From contig OZ241740.1 of NCBI GenBank assembly GCA_965200975.1, forward strand, positions 62,001 through 126,000: 64,000 bases of DNA. Direction: 5' to 3'. The notes below the pieces were generated by a model. That model was not told the origin of the DNA and did no database searches. It saw only the letters and a list, made by a program, of their open reading frames with translations. Below, piece by piece: positions 1 to 8,618 of this stretch; within the stretch, counting starts at the first letter, position 1, and each line of letters begins with the position of its first letter. A program made the translations under genes and the position numbers. The stretch comes from S5-327 sp965200975 (lineage in GTDB: Bacteria; Chloroflexota; Dehalococcoidia; Lucifugimonadales; Australimonadaceae).

Positions 1-695
1 GTCGGTCGCTCTATCGCCTCGCCGGTCTTGAGATTCTTCAGGGCTATGCGGTCGACCATGCCGTTGCCGCGGATCTCCTCGACGACGGTGTCCCAGATGA
101 AATCCATCTTGGGGTTATCGAACCCGCGCTGCTGGAGGATACGGCTGGCGCGGAGCTTGTCGCGCCGGTGCACGACGGTAACCTTGCTGGCCATGCGCGT
201 GAGATAGAGGCCCTCGTCGAGCGCCGCGTCGCCGCCGCCGACCACCGTAACGTCCATGTCGCGGAAGAAGTTGCCGTCGCACGTGGCGCAGTACGACACT
301 CCGCGCCCGGAGAACTCATCTTCGCCGGGAACTTCGAGCTTGTTGTGCTCGCCGCCGCTAGCGATGATGACGGCGCGGGCGGTGTACTCCTTCTCGTCGC
401 CGATGACCCGCTTGACGGGGCCGGCGACGTCGAGGCCGACAACGCTGTCGTACTCGAATTCGACCCCGAACCGCGCCGCCTGCTTCTCGTACAACTGCGC
501 GAGCTCCGGGCCGTCGATCGGCTCAGGGAAGCCGGGGTAGTTCTCGATCTCGCCGGTGAGGAGGATCTGTCCGCCCACGGCCTGCTTCTCGAGCACAAGC
601 GTTTTCAGCATGGCGCGGACGGAGTAGATGGACGCAGCCAAGCCGGCGGCGCCTCCGCCGATGATGATGACGTCGTATTGGGGATCGTTAGCCAT
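1..695 (-). CDS. trxB: Thioredoxin reductase, 3' part missing at window edge
   Basis: FAD- and NADPH-dependent enzyme that reduces thioredoxin in the cytoplasm. Translation of the minus strand from the ATG at 693-695 gives 231 codons running off the window start. Seen directly: an N-terminal FAD-binding GGGAAG at about residues 13-18, a redox-active CATC (Cys136/Cys139), a second glycine-rich GGGDAA near residue 153 and the NADPH-phosphate motif HRRDKLRA near 177. This order is that of low-molecular-weight thioredoxin reductase. A weak AGAGG-type ribosome site precedes the start. The gene lies downstream of the AAA+ ATPase gene on the same strand with a 173-base gap in which I see no other gene. 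The C-terminal FAD-interface segment is outside the window. An alternative identity would be a thioredoxin-reductase-like oxidoreductase, but the CATC and HRR motifs favour TrxB. Confidence 0.93.
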   Translation of the reverse strand, partial: MANDPQYDVIIIGGGAAGLAASIYSVRAMLKTLVLEKQAVGGQILLTGEIENYPGFPEPIDGPELAQLYEKQAARFGVEFEYDSVVGLDVAGPVKRVIGDEKEYTARAVIIASGGEHNKLEVPGEDEFSGRGVSYCATCDGNFFRDMDVTVVGGGDAALDEGLYLTRMASKVTVVHRRDKLRASRILQQRGFDNPKMDFIWDTVVEEIRGNGMVDRIALKNLKTGEAIERP

Positions 696-868
696 AGTAT
701 CGCCTCTACAATCGAGATGCATTAACCATGATACTCCCTACAGGGATACCCCCTGCAGGCGCTCTCTTTCGCAACGCATCCGGAATTGGAGATCGTCGCT
801 CCCCAGACTCCCGGGCGAACTCTGAGCAGTCGCCTCGGCGGCGCAGCCCGAACGGCATACTCCAACAG

Positions 869-2314
869 CTAGATGCGGTAGCGGAAGACTCCGTCGAGCT
901 GGTCGCGGTTGAGGCGGCGGTTGAGGTGCAAGCCCTCGAGGACGAACTCGATGGCTGAGGCGACCTCGGGGCTCTCGTTCCCGGCGCCGAGCTTGTTGAG
1001 CGCTCCGACAAGCGCTCCTCCCGATGGGGCGTCTTCCGGCTCGGCGGGAGGAACCAGAAGGCTTCCGAGCGCCTCGACGTAGGACTGGGAGGGGAGGTCG
1101 GCGCCGGTGTCGAACGTCTGGCCCGCCTCGAACGCAGCCACCAGGTCGTTGAATTCGGCAGGGGTAAAGTAGCGGTCGAAGACGTTGAGCGCGGCCTTTC
1201 TGGTGAGGTCGGCCAGTATCTTCTCTTCGCGGCCCTCCTCCATCGTCTCCAGCTCTACCTTCCCGAGCGTGGAGGCGATCATAAAGGGAAGATCGGTGAC
1301 GCGCGGGGCTGCGCAGGGTTCGCCCTCGGCGATAGCGCGCCGGAGAGCGTTCGCCACGACCGTTTCGTAGTTGGCGATCGAGACGCGGACGCTCACGCCG
1401 GAGCGCTGGTTGATCTCCGGGTGCCGCCGGGCGAGAGCTGTGAACTCCGCGAGGAGCTCCTTTATGTAGCGCGGGACGCGGACGCGCTCTTCCGTGTCCG
1501 GGAAGCTGGTGCGCTCGACCTCCATAATGGAGATCTCCTGCTCGCGTTCGAGAGGGTAGTGAGTGCGGATCTGCGCGCCGTAGCGGTCTTTCAGCGGCGT
1601 GATGATCCGGCCACGGTTGGTGTAGTCCTCCGGGTTTGCGCTGGCGACGACCAACACATCGAGCGGAAGGCGGACGCGGTATCCCTTGATTTGAACGTCG
1701 CGCTCCTCCATCAGGTTGAAGAGGCCGACCTGGATCCGTTCGGCAAGGTCGGGGAGTTCGTTGATGCAGAATATCCCCCGGTTGGTGCGGGGGATGAGGC
1801 CGTAGTGAATGGCGAGCTCGTCGGAGAGGTAGCGCCCCTCAGCGATACGGATGGGGTCGACGTCGCCGACAAGGTCTGCGATGGAGATGTCCGGCGTCGC
1901 CAGCTTTTCGCCGTAGCGCCGGTCGCGCCCAACCCACTCGATAGGAGCGCCGTCGCCCTCGGCGTCGATGATCTCCTGCGCATACTTCGAGATGGGCGCA
2001 AGGGGGTCGTCGTTGACCTCGCTGCCTTTCACTATGGGAATTTCATCGTCGAGCAGGTCGACGAGCGCGCGTATCATGCGCGACTTGGCTTGCCCGCGCT
2101 CGCCGAGGAGGATGATGTCCTGACCGGCGAGGAGGGCGTTCTCCACCTGCGGGATGACGGTGTCGTCGTAGCCGACGATGCCGGGGAAGACGGGAGCGCC
2201 TTCTTCGAGCCGCTGTATGAGGTTGCGCCGCAACTCCTGGCGGATCGGCAGAACGCGGTAGCCGCTCGCCTTGAGGGCGCCCAGGGTGGATGGTTTCGGT
2301 TCTGTAGCGGACAT
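869..2314 (-). CDS. MoxR/ChlI-like AAA+ ATPase (magnesium-chelatase-like)
   Basis: A 481-residue AAA+ ATPase of the group usually annotated as sigma-54-interacting or magnesium-chelatase-like protein. The P-loop is GERGQAKS at residues 71-78, with Ala in place of the last Walker A Gly. The Walker B region reads CINELPDL (about 213-220). The sensor-type segment VVASANPEDY is also present. The length fits this family, longer than the roughly 330 residues of typical MoxR. Such ATPases normally act with a von Willebrand factor A (VWA) partner as a metal-chelation or cofactor-insertion chaperone. No VWA gene is visible in the window and there are no chlorophyll or cobalamin genes nearby, so the function is open. 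The start at 2314 is chosen for the GGAG six bases upstream. Confidence 0.8.
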   Translation of the reverse strand: MSATEPKPSTLGALKASGYRVLPIRQELRRNLIQRLEEGAPVFPGIVGYDDTVIPQVENALLAGQDIILLGERGQAKSRMIRALVDLLDDEIPIVKGSEVNDDPLAPISKYAQEIIDAEGDGAPIEWVGRDRRYGEKLATPDISIADLVGDVDPIRIAEGRYLSDELAIHYGLIPRTNRGIFCINELPDLAERIQVGLFNLMEERDVQIKGYRVRLPLDVLVVASANPEDYTNRGRIITPLKDRYGAQIRTHYPLEREQEISIMEVERTSFPDTEERVRVPRYIKELLAEFTALARRHPEINQRSGVSVRVSIANYETVVANALRRAIAEGEPCAAPRVTDLPFMIASTLGKVELETMEEGREEKILADLTRKAALNVFDRYFTPAEFNDLVAAFEAGQTFDTGADLPSQSYVEALGSLLVPPAEPEDAPSGGALVGALNKLGAGNESPEVASAIEFVLEGLHLNRRLNRDQLDGVFRYRI

Positions 2315-2497
2315 AGCACACTCCGGGTTCGCGCGTCGTCGGCGCGTTCGCCCATTCTACAACGGCGCCAGGGCGCTCTCTTCTCGCCGGGGCGACTGTC
2401 GCGAGCAGACGCGATGCGGGCGCGATAGCGGCCTTGTTCCGCAGAGCGTCCCCGGGAACCGGGAGGAACACCCCTCCAGGCAGCAACCGAACGCTGC

Positions 2498-3310
2498 TCA
2501 GAGAATCTGGTCGAGGAACATGCGGGTGCGCTCTTCCTTGGGATTGTTGAAGATCTCCTCGGGAGTTCCTGTCTCGAGGAGCATGCCTTCGTCGAAGAAC
2601 GCCATGCGGTCGGCCACTTCACGGGCGAAGCCCATCTCGTGGGTCACGCAGACCATCGTCATGCCGGTGGCGGCAAGCTCGCGCATCACGTCGAGCACTT
2701 CCTTGATCATTTCGGGGTCGAGGGCGGAGGTTGGCTCATCGAACAGCATAATTTCCGGGTGCATCGCGAGCGCCCGCGCGATGGCGACGCGCTGCTGCTG
2801 TCCGCCCGACAGCTCGGCTGGGTACTTGCCGGCCTGTTCCGGGATGCCGACGCGCTCGAGCAGCTGCATTGCGCTCTCTTCAGCCTCCCTGCGGGGAACG
2901 CGGCGAACGCGCATCGGCGCAAGCGTGATGTTCGAGAGCACCGACATATGGGGGAAGAGGTTAAACTGCTGGAACACCATTCCCGCCTCGCGGCGAATGG
3001 CGTCGAGGTTGCGGATGTCGTTCGTCATCTCGATGCCGTCGACGATGATGCGCCCGCGCTGATGCTGCTCCAGCCGGTTGGTCATTCGCAGGAAGGTCGA
3101 CTTGCCCGACCCGGAGGGGCCGAAGACGACGATAACTTCGCCGCGCTTGACGCGGAGGTTCACGTCGCGGATAACGCAGAAGTTGCCGAACCACTTGTAG
3201 ACGCCCTCGAAGATGATGATGTCGTCGCGCTGCTCGATGGGGAGCGCGAGGATCTCCTCTTTGCTCATCTGCTCCGTAGAGGCGGGCTGGTCTTGCTGCA
3301 TTGGCGCCAT
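2498..3310 (-). CDS. aapP: Polar amino-acid ABC transporter, ATP-binding subunit
   Basis: The ATPase that powers amino-acid import; it sits on the inner face of the membrane with the two permeases encoded just upstream. Visible motifs: Walker A GPSGSGKST (residues 64-72), ABC signature LSGGQQQR, Walker B IMLFDEPTSALD and the switch histidine in VTHEM. At 270 residues it is slightly longer than GlnQ because of an N-terminal extension of about 30 residues before the first beta strand. It is the last gene of a four-gene minus-strand operon (binding protein, permease, permease, ATPase), the order of the general L-amino-acid Aap system. It is 15 bases from the AapM-like permease. Substrate specificity cannot be read from this subunit. 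Confidence 0.93.
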   Translation of the reverse strand: MAPMQQDQPASTEQMSKEEILALPIEQRDDIIIFEGVYKWFGNFCVIRDVNLRVKRGEVIVVFGPSGSGKSTFLRMTNRLEQHQRGRIIVDGIEMTNDIRNLDAIRREAGMVFQQFNLFPHMSVLSNITLAPMRVRRVPRREAEESAMQLLERVGIPEQAGKYPAELSGGQQQRVAIARALAMHPEIMLFDEPTSALDPEMIKEVLDVMRELAATGMTMVCVTHEMGFAREVADRMAFFDEGMLLETGTPEEIFNNPKEERTRMFLDQIL

Positions 3311-3325
3311 TCTCCTGAGGTCGGC

Positions 3326-4567
3326 CTAACGTCGCCCCACGCCGAGCGATCGTTCGATGCGGCGGCTGATGTAGGCCATGCTGAACGTGAACACCCAGAA
3401 CACCAGGGCGAGGAACAGGTAGACCTCCATGCCATTGTCCGAGTACTCGAGCTTCCCTGTGAGCCCCGCGCGCCCGATCTCGACCAGGTCGAGCATGCCG
3501 ATGATGAACACGAGGCTGGTGTCTTTGAAGAGCGAAATGAACTGCCCCACGATGGCGGGAATGATGTTCCGGAGCCCCTGCGGAAGGGTGATGAACAGCG
3601 TTATCTGCCACTGCTTGAGCCCGAGCGCCTGGCCGGCCTGCGCCTGCTGCGGAGACACCGCCGCCATGCCGCCTCTGACGTTTTCGGCCATATAGGCCGA
3701 GCTAAAGATGGTGATGGTGATGCCCGACAGGTACAGCAGGCTGACGTCTACGTTCTCCGGGAAGGTGAGCGGCAGGATGTGACGCGACATGAAGAGCAGG
3801 GTGATGAGCGGCACGCCCCGGATGATTTCGATGAACGCCACGCAGGCGAACTTGAGCACGGGCAGACGGCTGCGGCGGCCCAGGGCAAGCGCTATGCCGA
3901 TAGGAAGCGAGACGATGATGCCGAAGGCGGCAAGAAGCAGGTTGAGCATCAGCCCGCCGACCTCGGCCTGGGCGACCGGTTCGAAGCCGGGCACGTCGCC
4001 TATGCCGGGCAGACTGACGCCCGCTATGATGAGCAGCGAGAGGATGAGGGCTCCCGCGCCGGCAATGCCGAACCATTTGGCGCGGCTGGGAGCGGGAATG
4101 AAGTGAGCAAGGTAGTACCCGCCGGCAATGGCGGCGGGAACGGCCAGCAGCAGAACGCGGTAGAGCAACTCCATTTGATAGGGGATGACGGCCACCGCGA
4201 AGACCAGCGCCCCGAAGCCTATCGCGAAGCCCCGCGCAACCCCTCCCCAGGTGCGCCAGCCCATGCCCATGAGGCCGCTCACGAGCAGCAGCGCAATCTC
4301 CGGGCGCCAGTAGGACTCGCTGGGATAGGTGCCGACGATGTAGAGCGGGACGCGGTCTGTAATCACCGCCCAGTCGGACGTGAACAGCACCCATTCCACC
4401 CACCCGAGCCCAAATGCGATATACAGGATGAACGCGGCGATGACGACGGTGAGGACGCCGCTGCTCCACGAGCTGAACAGATTCATCCGCAGCCAGCCGC
4501 GCCAACCGACGGTGGACGCCGGCGGAGGAGGCGCTGGCCCAAAGCGAGCGGCTAGATTCGAGGTCAT
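3326..4567 (-). CDS. aapM: Polar amino-acid ABC transporter permease (AapM-like)
   Basis: Integral membrane permease of 413 residues, the second permease of the heterodimeric importer. The N-terminal third carries several hydrophobic segments beyond the basic five-helix HisMQ core, as in AapM. The C-terminal half has the typical segments EIIRGVPLITLLF and the EAA-type loop around GLRNIIPAIVGQF that docks on the ATPase. It follows the AapQ-like permease by 7 bases and precedes the ATPase by 15, so translation is probably coupled. The two permeases share the EAA-loop pattern but are otherwise divergent, as expected for Q and M subunits. Confidence 0.9.
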   Translation of the reverse strand: MTSNLAARFGPAPPPPASTVGWRGWLRMNLFSSWSSGVLTVVIAAFILYIAFGLGWVEWVLFTSDWAVITDRVPLYIVGTYPSESYWRPEIALLLVSGLMGMGWRTWGGVARGFAIGFGALVFAVAVIPYQMELLYRVLLLAVPAAIAGGYYLAHFIPAPSRAKWFGIAGAGALILSLLIIAGVSLPGIGDVPGFEPVAQAEVGGLMLNLLLAAFGIIVSLPIGIALALGRRSRLPVLKFACVAFIEIIRGVPLITLLFMSRHILPLTFPENVDVSLLYLSGITITIFSSAYMAENVRGGMAAVSPQQAQAGQALGLKQWQITLFITLPQGLRNIIPAIVGQFISLFKDTSLVFIIGMLDLVEIGRAGLTGKLEYSDNGMEVYLFLALVFWVFTFSMAYISRRIERSLGVGRR

Positions 4568-4574
4568 CCTGCCC

Positions 4575-5747
4575 TCACAGCGCCCTGTACCCTACCCATC
4601 GGTTGTACAGGTTCCCTAGCAGCGCGTAGAACAGGCTGAGCGTAAGGTACGACACCATCACAATTCCGATGAGCGACACGGCAGGCGCCGTCTGGGTGAG
4701 CGTCGTCGCTACGCTCACGAGGTCGGGGTAGCCGATCGCGGCGGCAAGGCTCGAGTTCTTGGTGAGGTTCAGGTAGTGGCTGATGGTGGGCGGAATAATG
4801 ACTCGCAACGCCTGCGGAAAGATAACGAACCGCAGCGATAGCGACCCGTTCAGCCCAATCGATCGCGCCGCCTCGCTCTGCCCCTTGCTGACGGATTGGA
4901 TGCCGGCCCGCACGATTTCGGCGATGAACGACGAGGTGTAGATGACCAGCCCTGCGAGCAGCGCCACAAAGCTGCCGCTCACCTGTGTTCCGCCGCTCAA
5001 CCGCCCAAATGCGCCCTGAGGCTCCGGCACGGTGAGGTCCAGCGGGCTGAACGCCAGGAAGGAAGCCGCCCCTATTCCTAGCGATATCAGGAGAAACACG
5101 AGCAGCGAGTGGCTCGTCTTGCCCGTCTCAGTCTGCCTGCGCTCCAGGCGCCGGCTGACGGAGTAGGAGGCGCCTACGCCCAGCGCGCAGACGATGACCC
5201 ACGGCCAAAAGCCTCCTTGCGGGGTAACCCACGGCATCGCGAATCCGCTGTTGCTCAGGTAGAAGAGGTCGCCAAGGACGAACGCCTGCCTGATGGGAGG
5301 AAGCGCCAGAACGATGAAGAACCAGAACAGGAGCTGCACCAGCAGCGGAATGTTCCGGAAGATGTCGATGTACGCCAAAGCCAACCGGTTGAGCAGCCAG
5401 TTGTTCGAGAGGCGGGACACTCCAACGATGATGCCGACCACGGTGGCGAAGACGACCCCTACGAAAGCCACCTTGATGGTGTTCAGGAAGGCGACAAACA
5501 GCGTGTAGCGGTAGGAGTCCTCCGTCGTATAGGCGATAACGGTCTCGCCGATAGGAATGCCGGTCGACCTGTCGAGGAAGGAGAAGCCAAAGGGTATCTC
5601 GCGCTGGTCGATCTCTCTGAACAGGTTCGTGAAGAAGAAGGCAAAGAACGATATGACGATGACGGCGGAGATGACCTGCAGCGCGAGCTGCAGAACAACG
5701 ACGTTCCGCCACAGCGGTATCCCCTGGTAGTACAGCAGCGCGCGCAT
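4575..5747 (-). CDS. aapQ: Polar amino-acid ABC transporter permease (AapQ-like)
   Basis: Integral membrane permease of 390 residues, the first permease of the importer. It contains a large loop between membrane segments (about residues 50-90, including RDE-rich stretches) typical of AapQ. The conserved core IFRNIPLLVQLLFWFF comes next, then the EAA-type loop around FPQALRVIIPPTISHY near residue 320. It is translated after the binding-protein gene, from which it is separated by 145 bases holding a strong hairpin. Substrate is inferred to be polar or general L-amino acids from family resemblance only. Confidence 0.9.
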   Translation of the reverse strand: MRALLYYQGIPLWRNVVVLQLALQVISAVIVISFFAFFFTNLFREIDQREIPFGFSFLDRSTGIPIGETVIAYTTEDSYRYTLFVAFLNTIKVAFVGVVFATVVGIIVGVSRLSNNWLLNRLALAYIDIFRNIPLLVQLLFWFFIVLALPPIRQAFVLGDLFYLSNSGFAMPWVTPQGGFWPWVIVCALGVGASYSVSRRLERRQTETGKTSHSLLVFLLISLGIGAASFLAFSPLDLTVPEPQGAFGRLSGGTQVSGSFVALLAGLVIYTSSFIAEIVRAGIQSVSKGQSEAARSIGLNGSLSLRFVIFPQALRVIIPPTISHYLNLTKNSSLAAAIGYPDLVSVATTLTQTAPAVSLIGIVMVSYLTLSLFYALLGNLYNRWVGYRAL

Positions 5748-5836
5748 GGCGGGGATTATGCCCTGCCCGGCCTGCTTTCGCTAGCCGCTATGCTCGCTAA
5801 TGCGCGTAAAGCCGCGTAAAGCGCGGGTAACGCAGA

Positions 5837-5863
5837 GGGAGGGGGCCGAATCGGCCCCCTCCC
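5837..5863 (-). terminator. GC-rich hairpin between binding protein and permease genes
   Basis: A perfect 12-bp inverted repeat (gggagggggccg paired with cggccccctccc) with a three-base loop AAT. It lies after the binding-protein stop codon and before the first permease. No U-run follows on the minus strand, so it is less likely to be a full terminator than a 3'-end stabiliser or partial terminator. In ABC importers such a hairpin commonly keeps the binding protein more abundant than the membrane subunits; that role here is inference. Confidence 0.6.
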
Positions 5864-5892
5864 CGGGTGTGCGCTTCTCTGCCGGCTGCGGT

Positions 5893-7074
5893 TTACCGCA
5901 GAGGCGGCGCGTAGATCTGCCCGCCGTCGAGCCAGAGCCGGTTGCGGCCCGTGCGCGGCAGGTTAATCGGAGTGTCGGGGCCAAGGTTCCGGTCGTAGAT
6001 CTCGCCGTAGTTGCCGACGGCCCGGAGCACGTCCTGCATCACCGTCTGGCTGAGGCCAAGGGACTCCTGACCAAAGCTCGTGTCCGGCGCGCCGAGGAGC
6101 CGCTGGGCTTTCGCGTTCTCGCCGGCGAGCACCGCGTCGATGTTGCCGCTCGTGATGCCGTAGGCCTCAGCGTAGATAAGGCCGGCCATGATGGTCTTCA
6201 CCAGGTCGAACCACTGGGTGTCGCCGTGCGGAACCACCGGAGTCAAAGGCTCTTCGGAGATCGTCTCCGGCAGAATCACATGGTCGCCGGGGTTGTCGAA
6301 GGTGCTGCGGATAGCGGCAAGCTGCGAGCGGTCGTTGGTGAACACGTCGCAGGCGCCCGACAGGTAGGCTGCCCGGGCCGCGTCGTTCTCTTCGAACACC
6401 GACGGGTTGTATTCGTAGTTGTTCTGGCGGAAGAAGTCGGCCATGTTCAGCTCGGTGGTCGTGCCTGCGATGACACAGACAGCGGCGCCGCTGAGCTCGT
6501 GGGCGGACTCGACGCCATCCGCCGCGCGGACCATGAAGCCCTGCCCGTCGTAGAACGTCGTGTAGGTGTAGTCGCCCCACTGGGCGTCACGCGAGGTCGT
6601 CCAGGTTACCGTTCGGGCCATCATGTCGATCTCGGCGGCCTGTAGGGCAGGGCCGCGCTCAGCCGCCGTGAAGGGCCGAACCTCAATGGCCTCGCCATCG
6701 CCAAGAACAGCGGCGGCGACTGCGCGGCAGAGGTCGATGTCGAACCCTACGTTGCGGTTGCCGTCAAGCGCTCCGTAGCCCGCCACGTCGATGCGGCTGC
6801 CGCAGATGAGCGTGCCGCGGCTCCGAACGAGCTCAAGGCGGTTGCCCTCGTCGCCTCCGCTCATCATTGCGTTGGAGACTTCCTGCTCGAGGCTGGCGAC
6901 CGACGCTTCGAGCTCAGAGACGCGGGATTCGGCGGCGTTGGCGCGGGATTCAGCGGCGTCGGCGCGCGAATTGGCGGCGTCGAGGTCCTCCGAGTTCCCG
7001 CTAGAACAAGCGGCGAACGCCATTAAGGCGAACGCGGCCACAGCCAGCAAGATACTGCTTCTACGAGTGAACAT
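5893..7074 (-). CDS. aapJ: Amino-acid ABC transporter substrate-binding lipoprotein (AapJ-like)
   Basis: Extracytoplasmic receptor of the amino-acid importer. From the ATG at 7074 the protein starts with a basic, hydrophobic signal ending in a lipobox-like FAAC, with Cys23 as the lipidation site. Next comes an alanine-rich heptad segment of about 40 residues (ADAAESR and ANAAESR in tandem, then SELEASVASLEQE) predicted to be a coiled-coil tether. The solute-binding fold follows (SRGTLICGSR, NVGFDIDLCRA, CDVFTNDRSQLA). I prefer ATG 7074, with AAGGAG ten bases upstream, over an in-frame GTG at 7107, because the shorter form gives a normal lipoprotein signal. It is first in the operon, behind the promoter at 7172-7201. 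The coiled-coil spacer is unusual for this family. Confidence 0.92.
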   Translation of the reverse strand: MFTRRSSILLAVAAFALMAFAACSSGNSEDLDAANSRADAAESRANAAESRVSELEASVASLEQEVSNAMMSGGDEGNRLELVRSRGTLICGSRIDVAGYGALDGNRNVGFDIDLCRAVAAAVLGDGEAIEVRPFTAAERGPALQAAEIDMMARTVTWTTSRDAQWGDYTYTTFYDGQGFMVRAADGVESAHELSGAAVCVIAGTTTELNMADFFRQNNYEYNPSVFEENDAARAAYLSGACDVFTNDRSQLAAIRSTFDNPGDHVILPETISEEPLTPVVPHGDTQWFDLVKTIMAGLIYAEAYGITSGNIDAVLAGENAKAQRLLGAPDTSFGQESLGLSQTVMQDVLRAVGNYGEIYDRNLGPDTPINLPRTGRNRLWLDGGQIYAPPLR

Positions 7075-7171
7075 CCTTCTTATACTCCTTCTGTGCCTAT
7101 GTGTCACAGCGTCTGCACATTCGCGTCCACACGCGAAATCCTGCCTTCCGCGTCAGCCCGCTCGGTTGTTA

Positions 7172-7201
7172 ACTATACAGTACCGACCGCGCTCCGGACA
7201 A
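7172..7201 (-). promoter_or_regulatory. Promoter of the amino-acid transporter operon
   Basis: On the minus strand a -35 TTGTCC (7196-7201) and a -10 TATAGT (7172-7177) are separated by 18 bases. This puts transcription start about 90 bases upstream of the binding-protein ATG. Immediately upstream lie two tandem 11-bp repeats (7207-7228), which may be an activator site. Confidence 0.6.
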
Positions 7202-7206
7202 ACTAG

Positions 7207-7228
7207 TTCGCAGCTGTTTCGTAGCTGT
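7207..7228 (-). promoter_or_regulatory. Tandem 11-bp direct repeats, probable operator
   Basis: Two adjacent 11-base units, ttcgcagctgt and ttcgtagctgt on plus (ACAGCTRCGAA on minus), differ at one base. They end five bases before the -35 of the transporter promoter. An 11-base direct repeat next to a -35 is the usual geometry for OmpR/PhoB-family response regulators. The regulator is not identified, so only the geometry supports this call. Confidence 0.45.
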
Positions 7229-7326
7229 TCAACGTTGATGGGTTGGCGCGCGATAGCGACAGGGCGGAGAGCATTAGCCCGACGCGCGGGATGGATCTCG
7301 CTTCCGGGATCCCTCGCCGAAGCGGC

Positions 7327-8596
7327 TTACACCCTGGAGACCATGTAGTCGCGGGCGCCCGTTTCGAAGGGGACGCTCTTGGGCAGGACGAGGTCGAGCG
7401 ACCGCACGCTGAAGGCTGCGCCGTTGCGCGCCTCCGGCGGCTCTTGCCCCTCCATCACCTGACGCGCGGAGCGCAGCAGCCTCCGGCGCACCTGAATGAT
7501 CGCCGTGTCGCTGCTCACGAGGCGCTCGCGGCTGCGGTCGGAGATCGGCGAACCGTATTGGCGTTCGGTCACGGCGAAGTCCTGCGCGGGAATCGACTTG
7601 ATGCCGGTGAACGAGTAGTTCCGTTGCGCCGCTCTGTCGATCAGGTAGTCGTTCGAGCGGTTCTCCTTTGTCGTGAACGCGCCGGGAATCATCTCCGGGA
7701 AGAGGACGCCCTTGTCGCGGAACGTCGTGAGCTCGGACGGGGAGAGCGGGCGGTCTGCGTGTCAGCGGACGCGGAAGGCGACAGCGTGGGCGTCGTCGAC
7801 AGGGATCTTCACCTGACAGAGCACCGTGTCCCCCGGCCGGGCGGCGATGATGGTGTAGAAGGGCAGCATCCACTGGTTGACCCGCCAGTAGAAGTTGTCG
7901 CCGGCGTCCCGGCGCGCGGTGAGCATTACGCCGTAGTCGGTGTCGGTCACTGTCCACTCCGGAGCTTTGTCCGTCGCAGTCAGGTCTTCGATGCCGTTGG
8001 TGCGTCCTTCGATGACTGTTCCGGACTTGACGAAGCTGTGGAGGAACCCGAGGTGGCTCGAATCGATGTCCGCCTCCATCGTCTGAAGGTACGAGCATTC
8101 GAGGAACATTTTGGAGATGTACCGATGGGAGTCCGGGACGCGGGTCCACTCCATTTCGGGGAAGTCGGGGACATTGTCGCGCGGGCCAAGGTAAGCCCAG
8201 ACGAGGCCTCCGCGCTCGACGGCGCGGTAGGCGCGGGCCGTGATCTTCTCCTTGAACCTCGCCCCTTCCGGCGCGTTGGGAATGTCGACGCAGACGCCGT
8301 CGACGTCGTACTTCCAGCCGTGATAGACGCAGCGGAGCCCGGACTTCTCGTTGCGTCCGAAGAAGAGGTCGGCGCCGCGATGCTGACACCACGCGTCGAG
8401 CAGGCCGATCCTCCCCTGGGTGTCCTTGAACGCGATGAGGTCTTCGCCAAGGATACGAACGCGGACGGGGTCGCAATCGGGAGCGGGGAGCTCATCCGCG
8501 AGCAGGATGGGAACCCAGAGCCGGCGCGCCAACTCGCCCATCGGCGTTCCGGGGCCTACTTGTGTGAGAAGGGTCGTTCTCTTCCTGGCTGAGCAT
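7327..8596 (-). pseudogene. Rieske non-haem iron oxygenase alpha subunit, frameshifted and nonsense-interrupted
   Basis: A remnant of a ring-hydroxylating-type oxygenase of about 422 residues. The middle part (8541 down to 7765) holds the Rieske cluster ligands CQH and CVYH and the mononuclear iron site DSSHLGFLH. Two lesions are visible. First, the N-terminus MLSQEEND at 8596, closely matching the intact paralogue at 41596 (MLTQEEND), goes out of frame at the ggg at 8571-8573; removing one base restores LLTQVGPGTPMGELARR. Second, an in-frame TGA at 7762-7764 interrupts FRVR-HADRPLSP, where a Trp codon TGG would be natural; the rest continues in the same frame to 7327. GGAGG precedes the ATG. 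It may be a decaying gene or hold sequencing errors; two independent lesions favour decay. The HicB-like gene lies just upstream on the same strand. Confidence 0.8.
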
Positions 8597-8618
8597 GGAG
8601 CCTCCGGCGCTGAGGGCG

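Noticed and set aside
2639..4555. A 638-codon open frame on plus across the ABC transporter genes (and many like it elsewhere)
   Set aside because: It is antisense to well-supported permease and ATPase genes; GC-rich third positions keep shadow frames open.
7762..7764. TGA recoded as tryptophan in the Rieske gene
   Set aside because: TGA is the ordinary stop of other genes here (for example dnaE, tsaE, ybeY), and a frameshift in the same gene points to inactivation instead.
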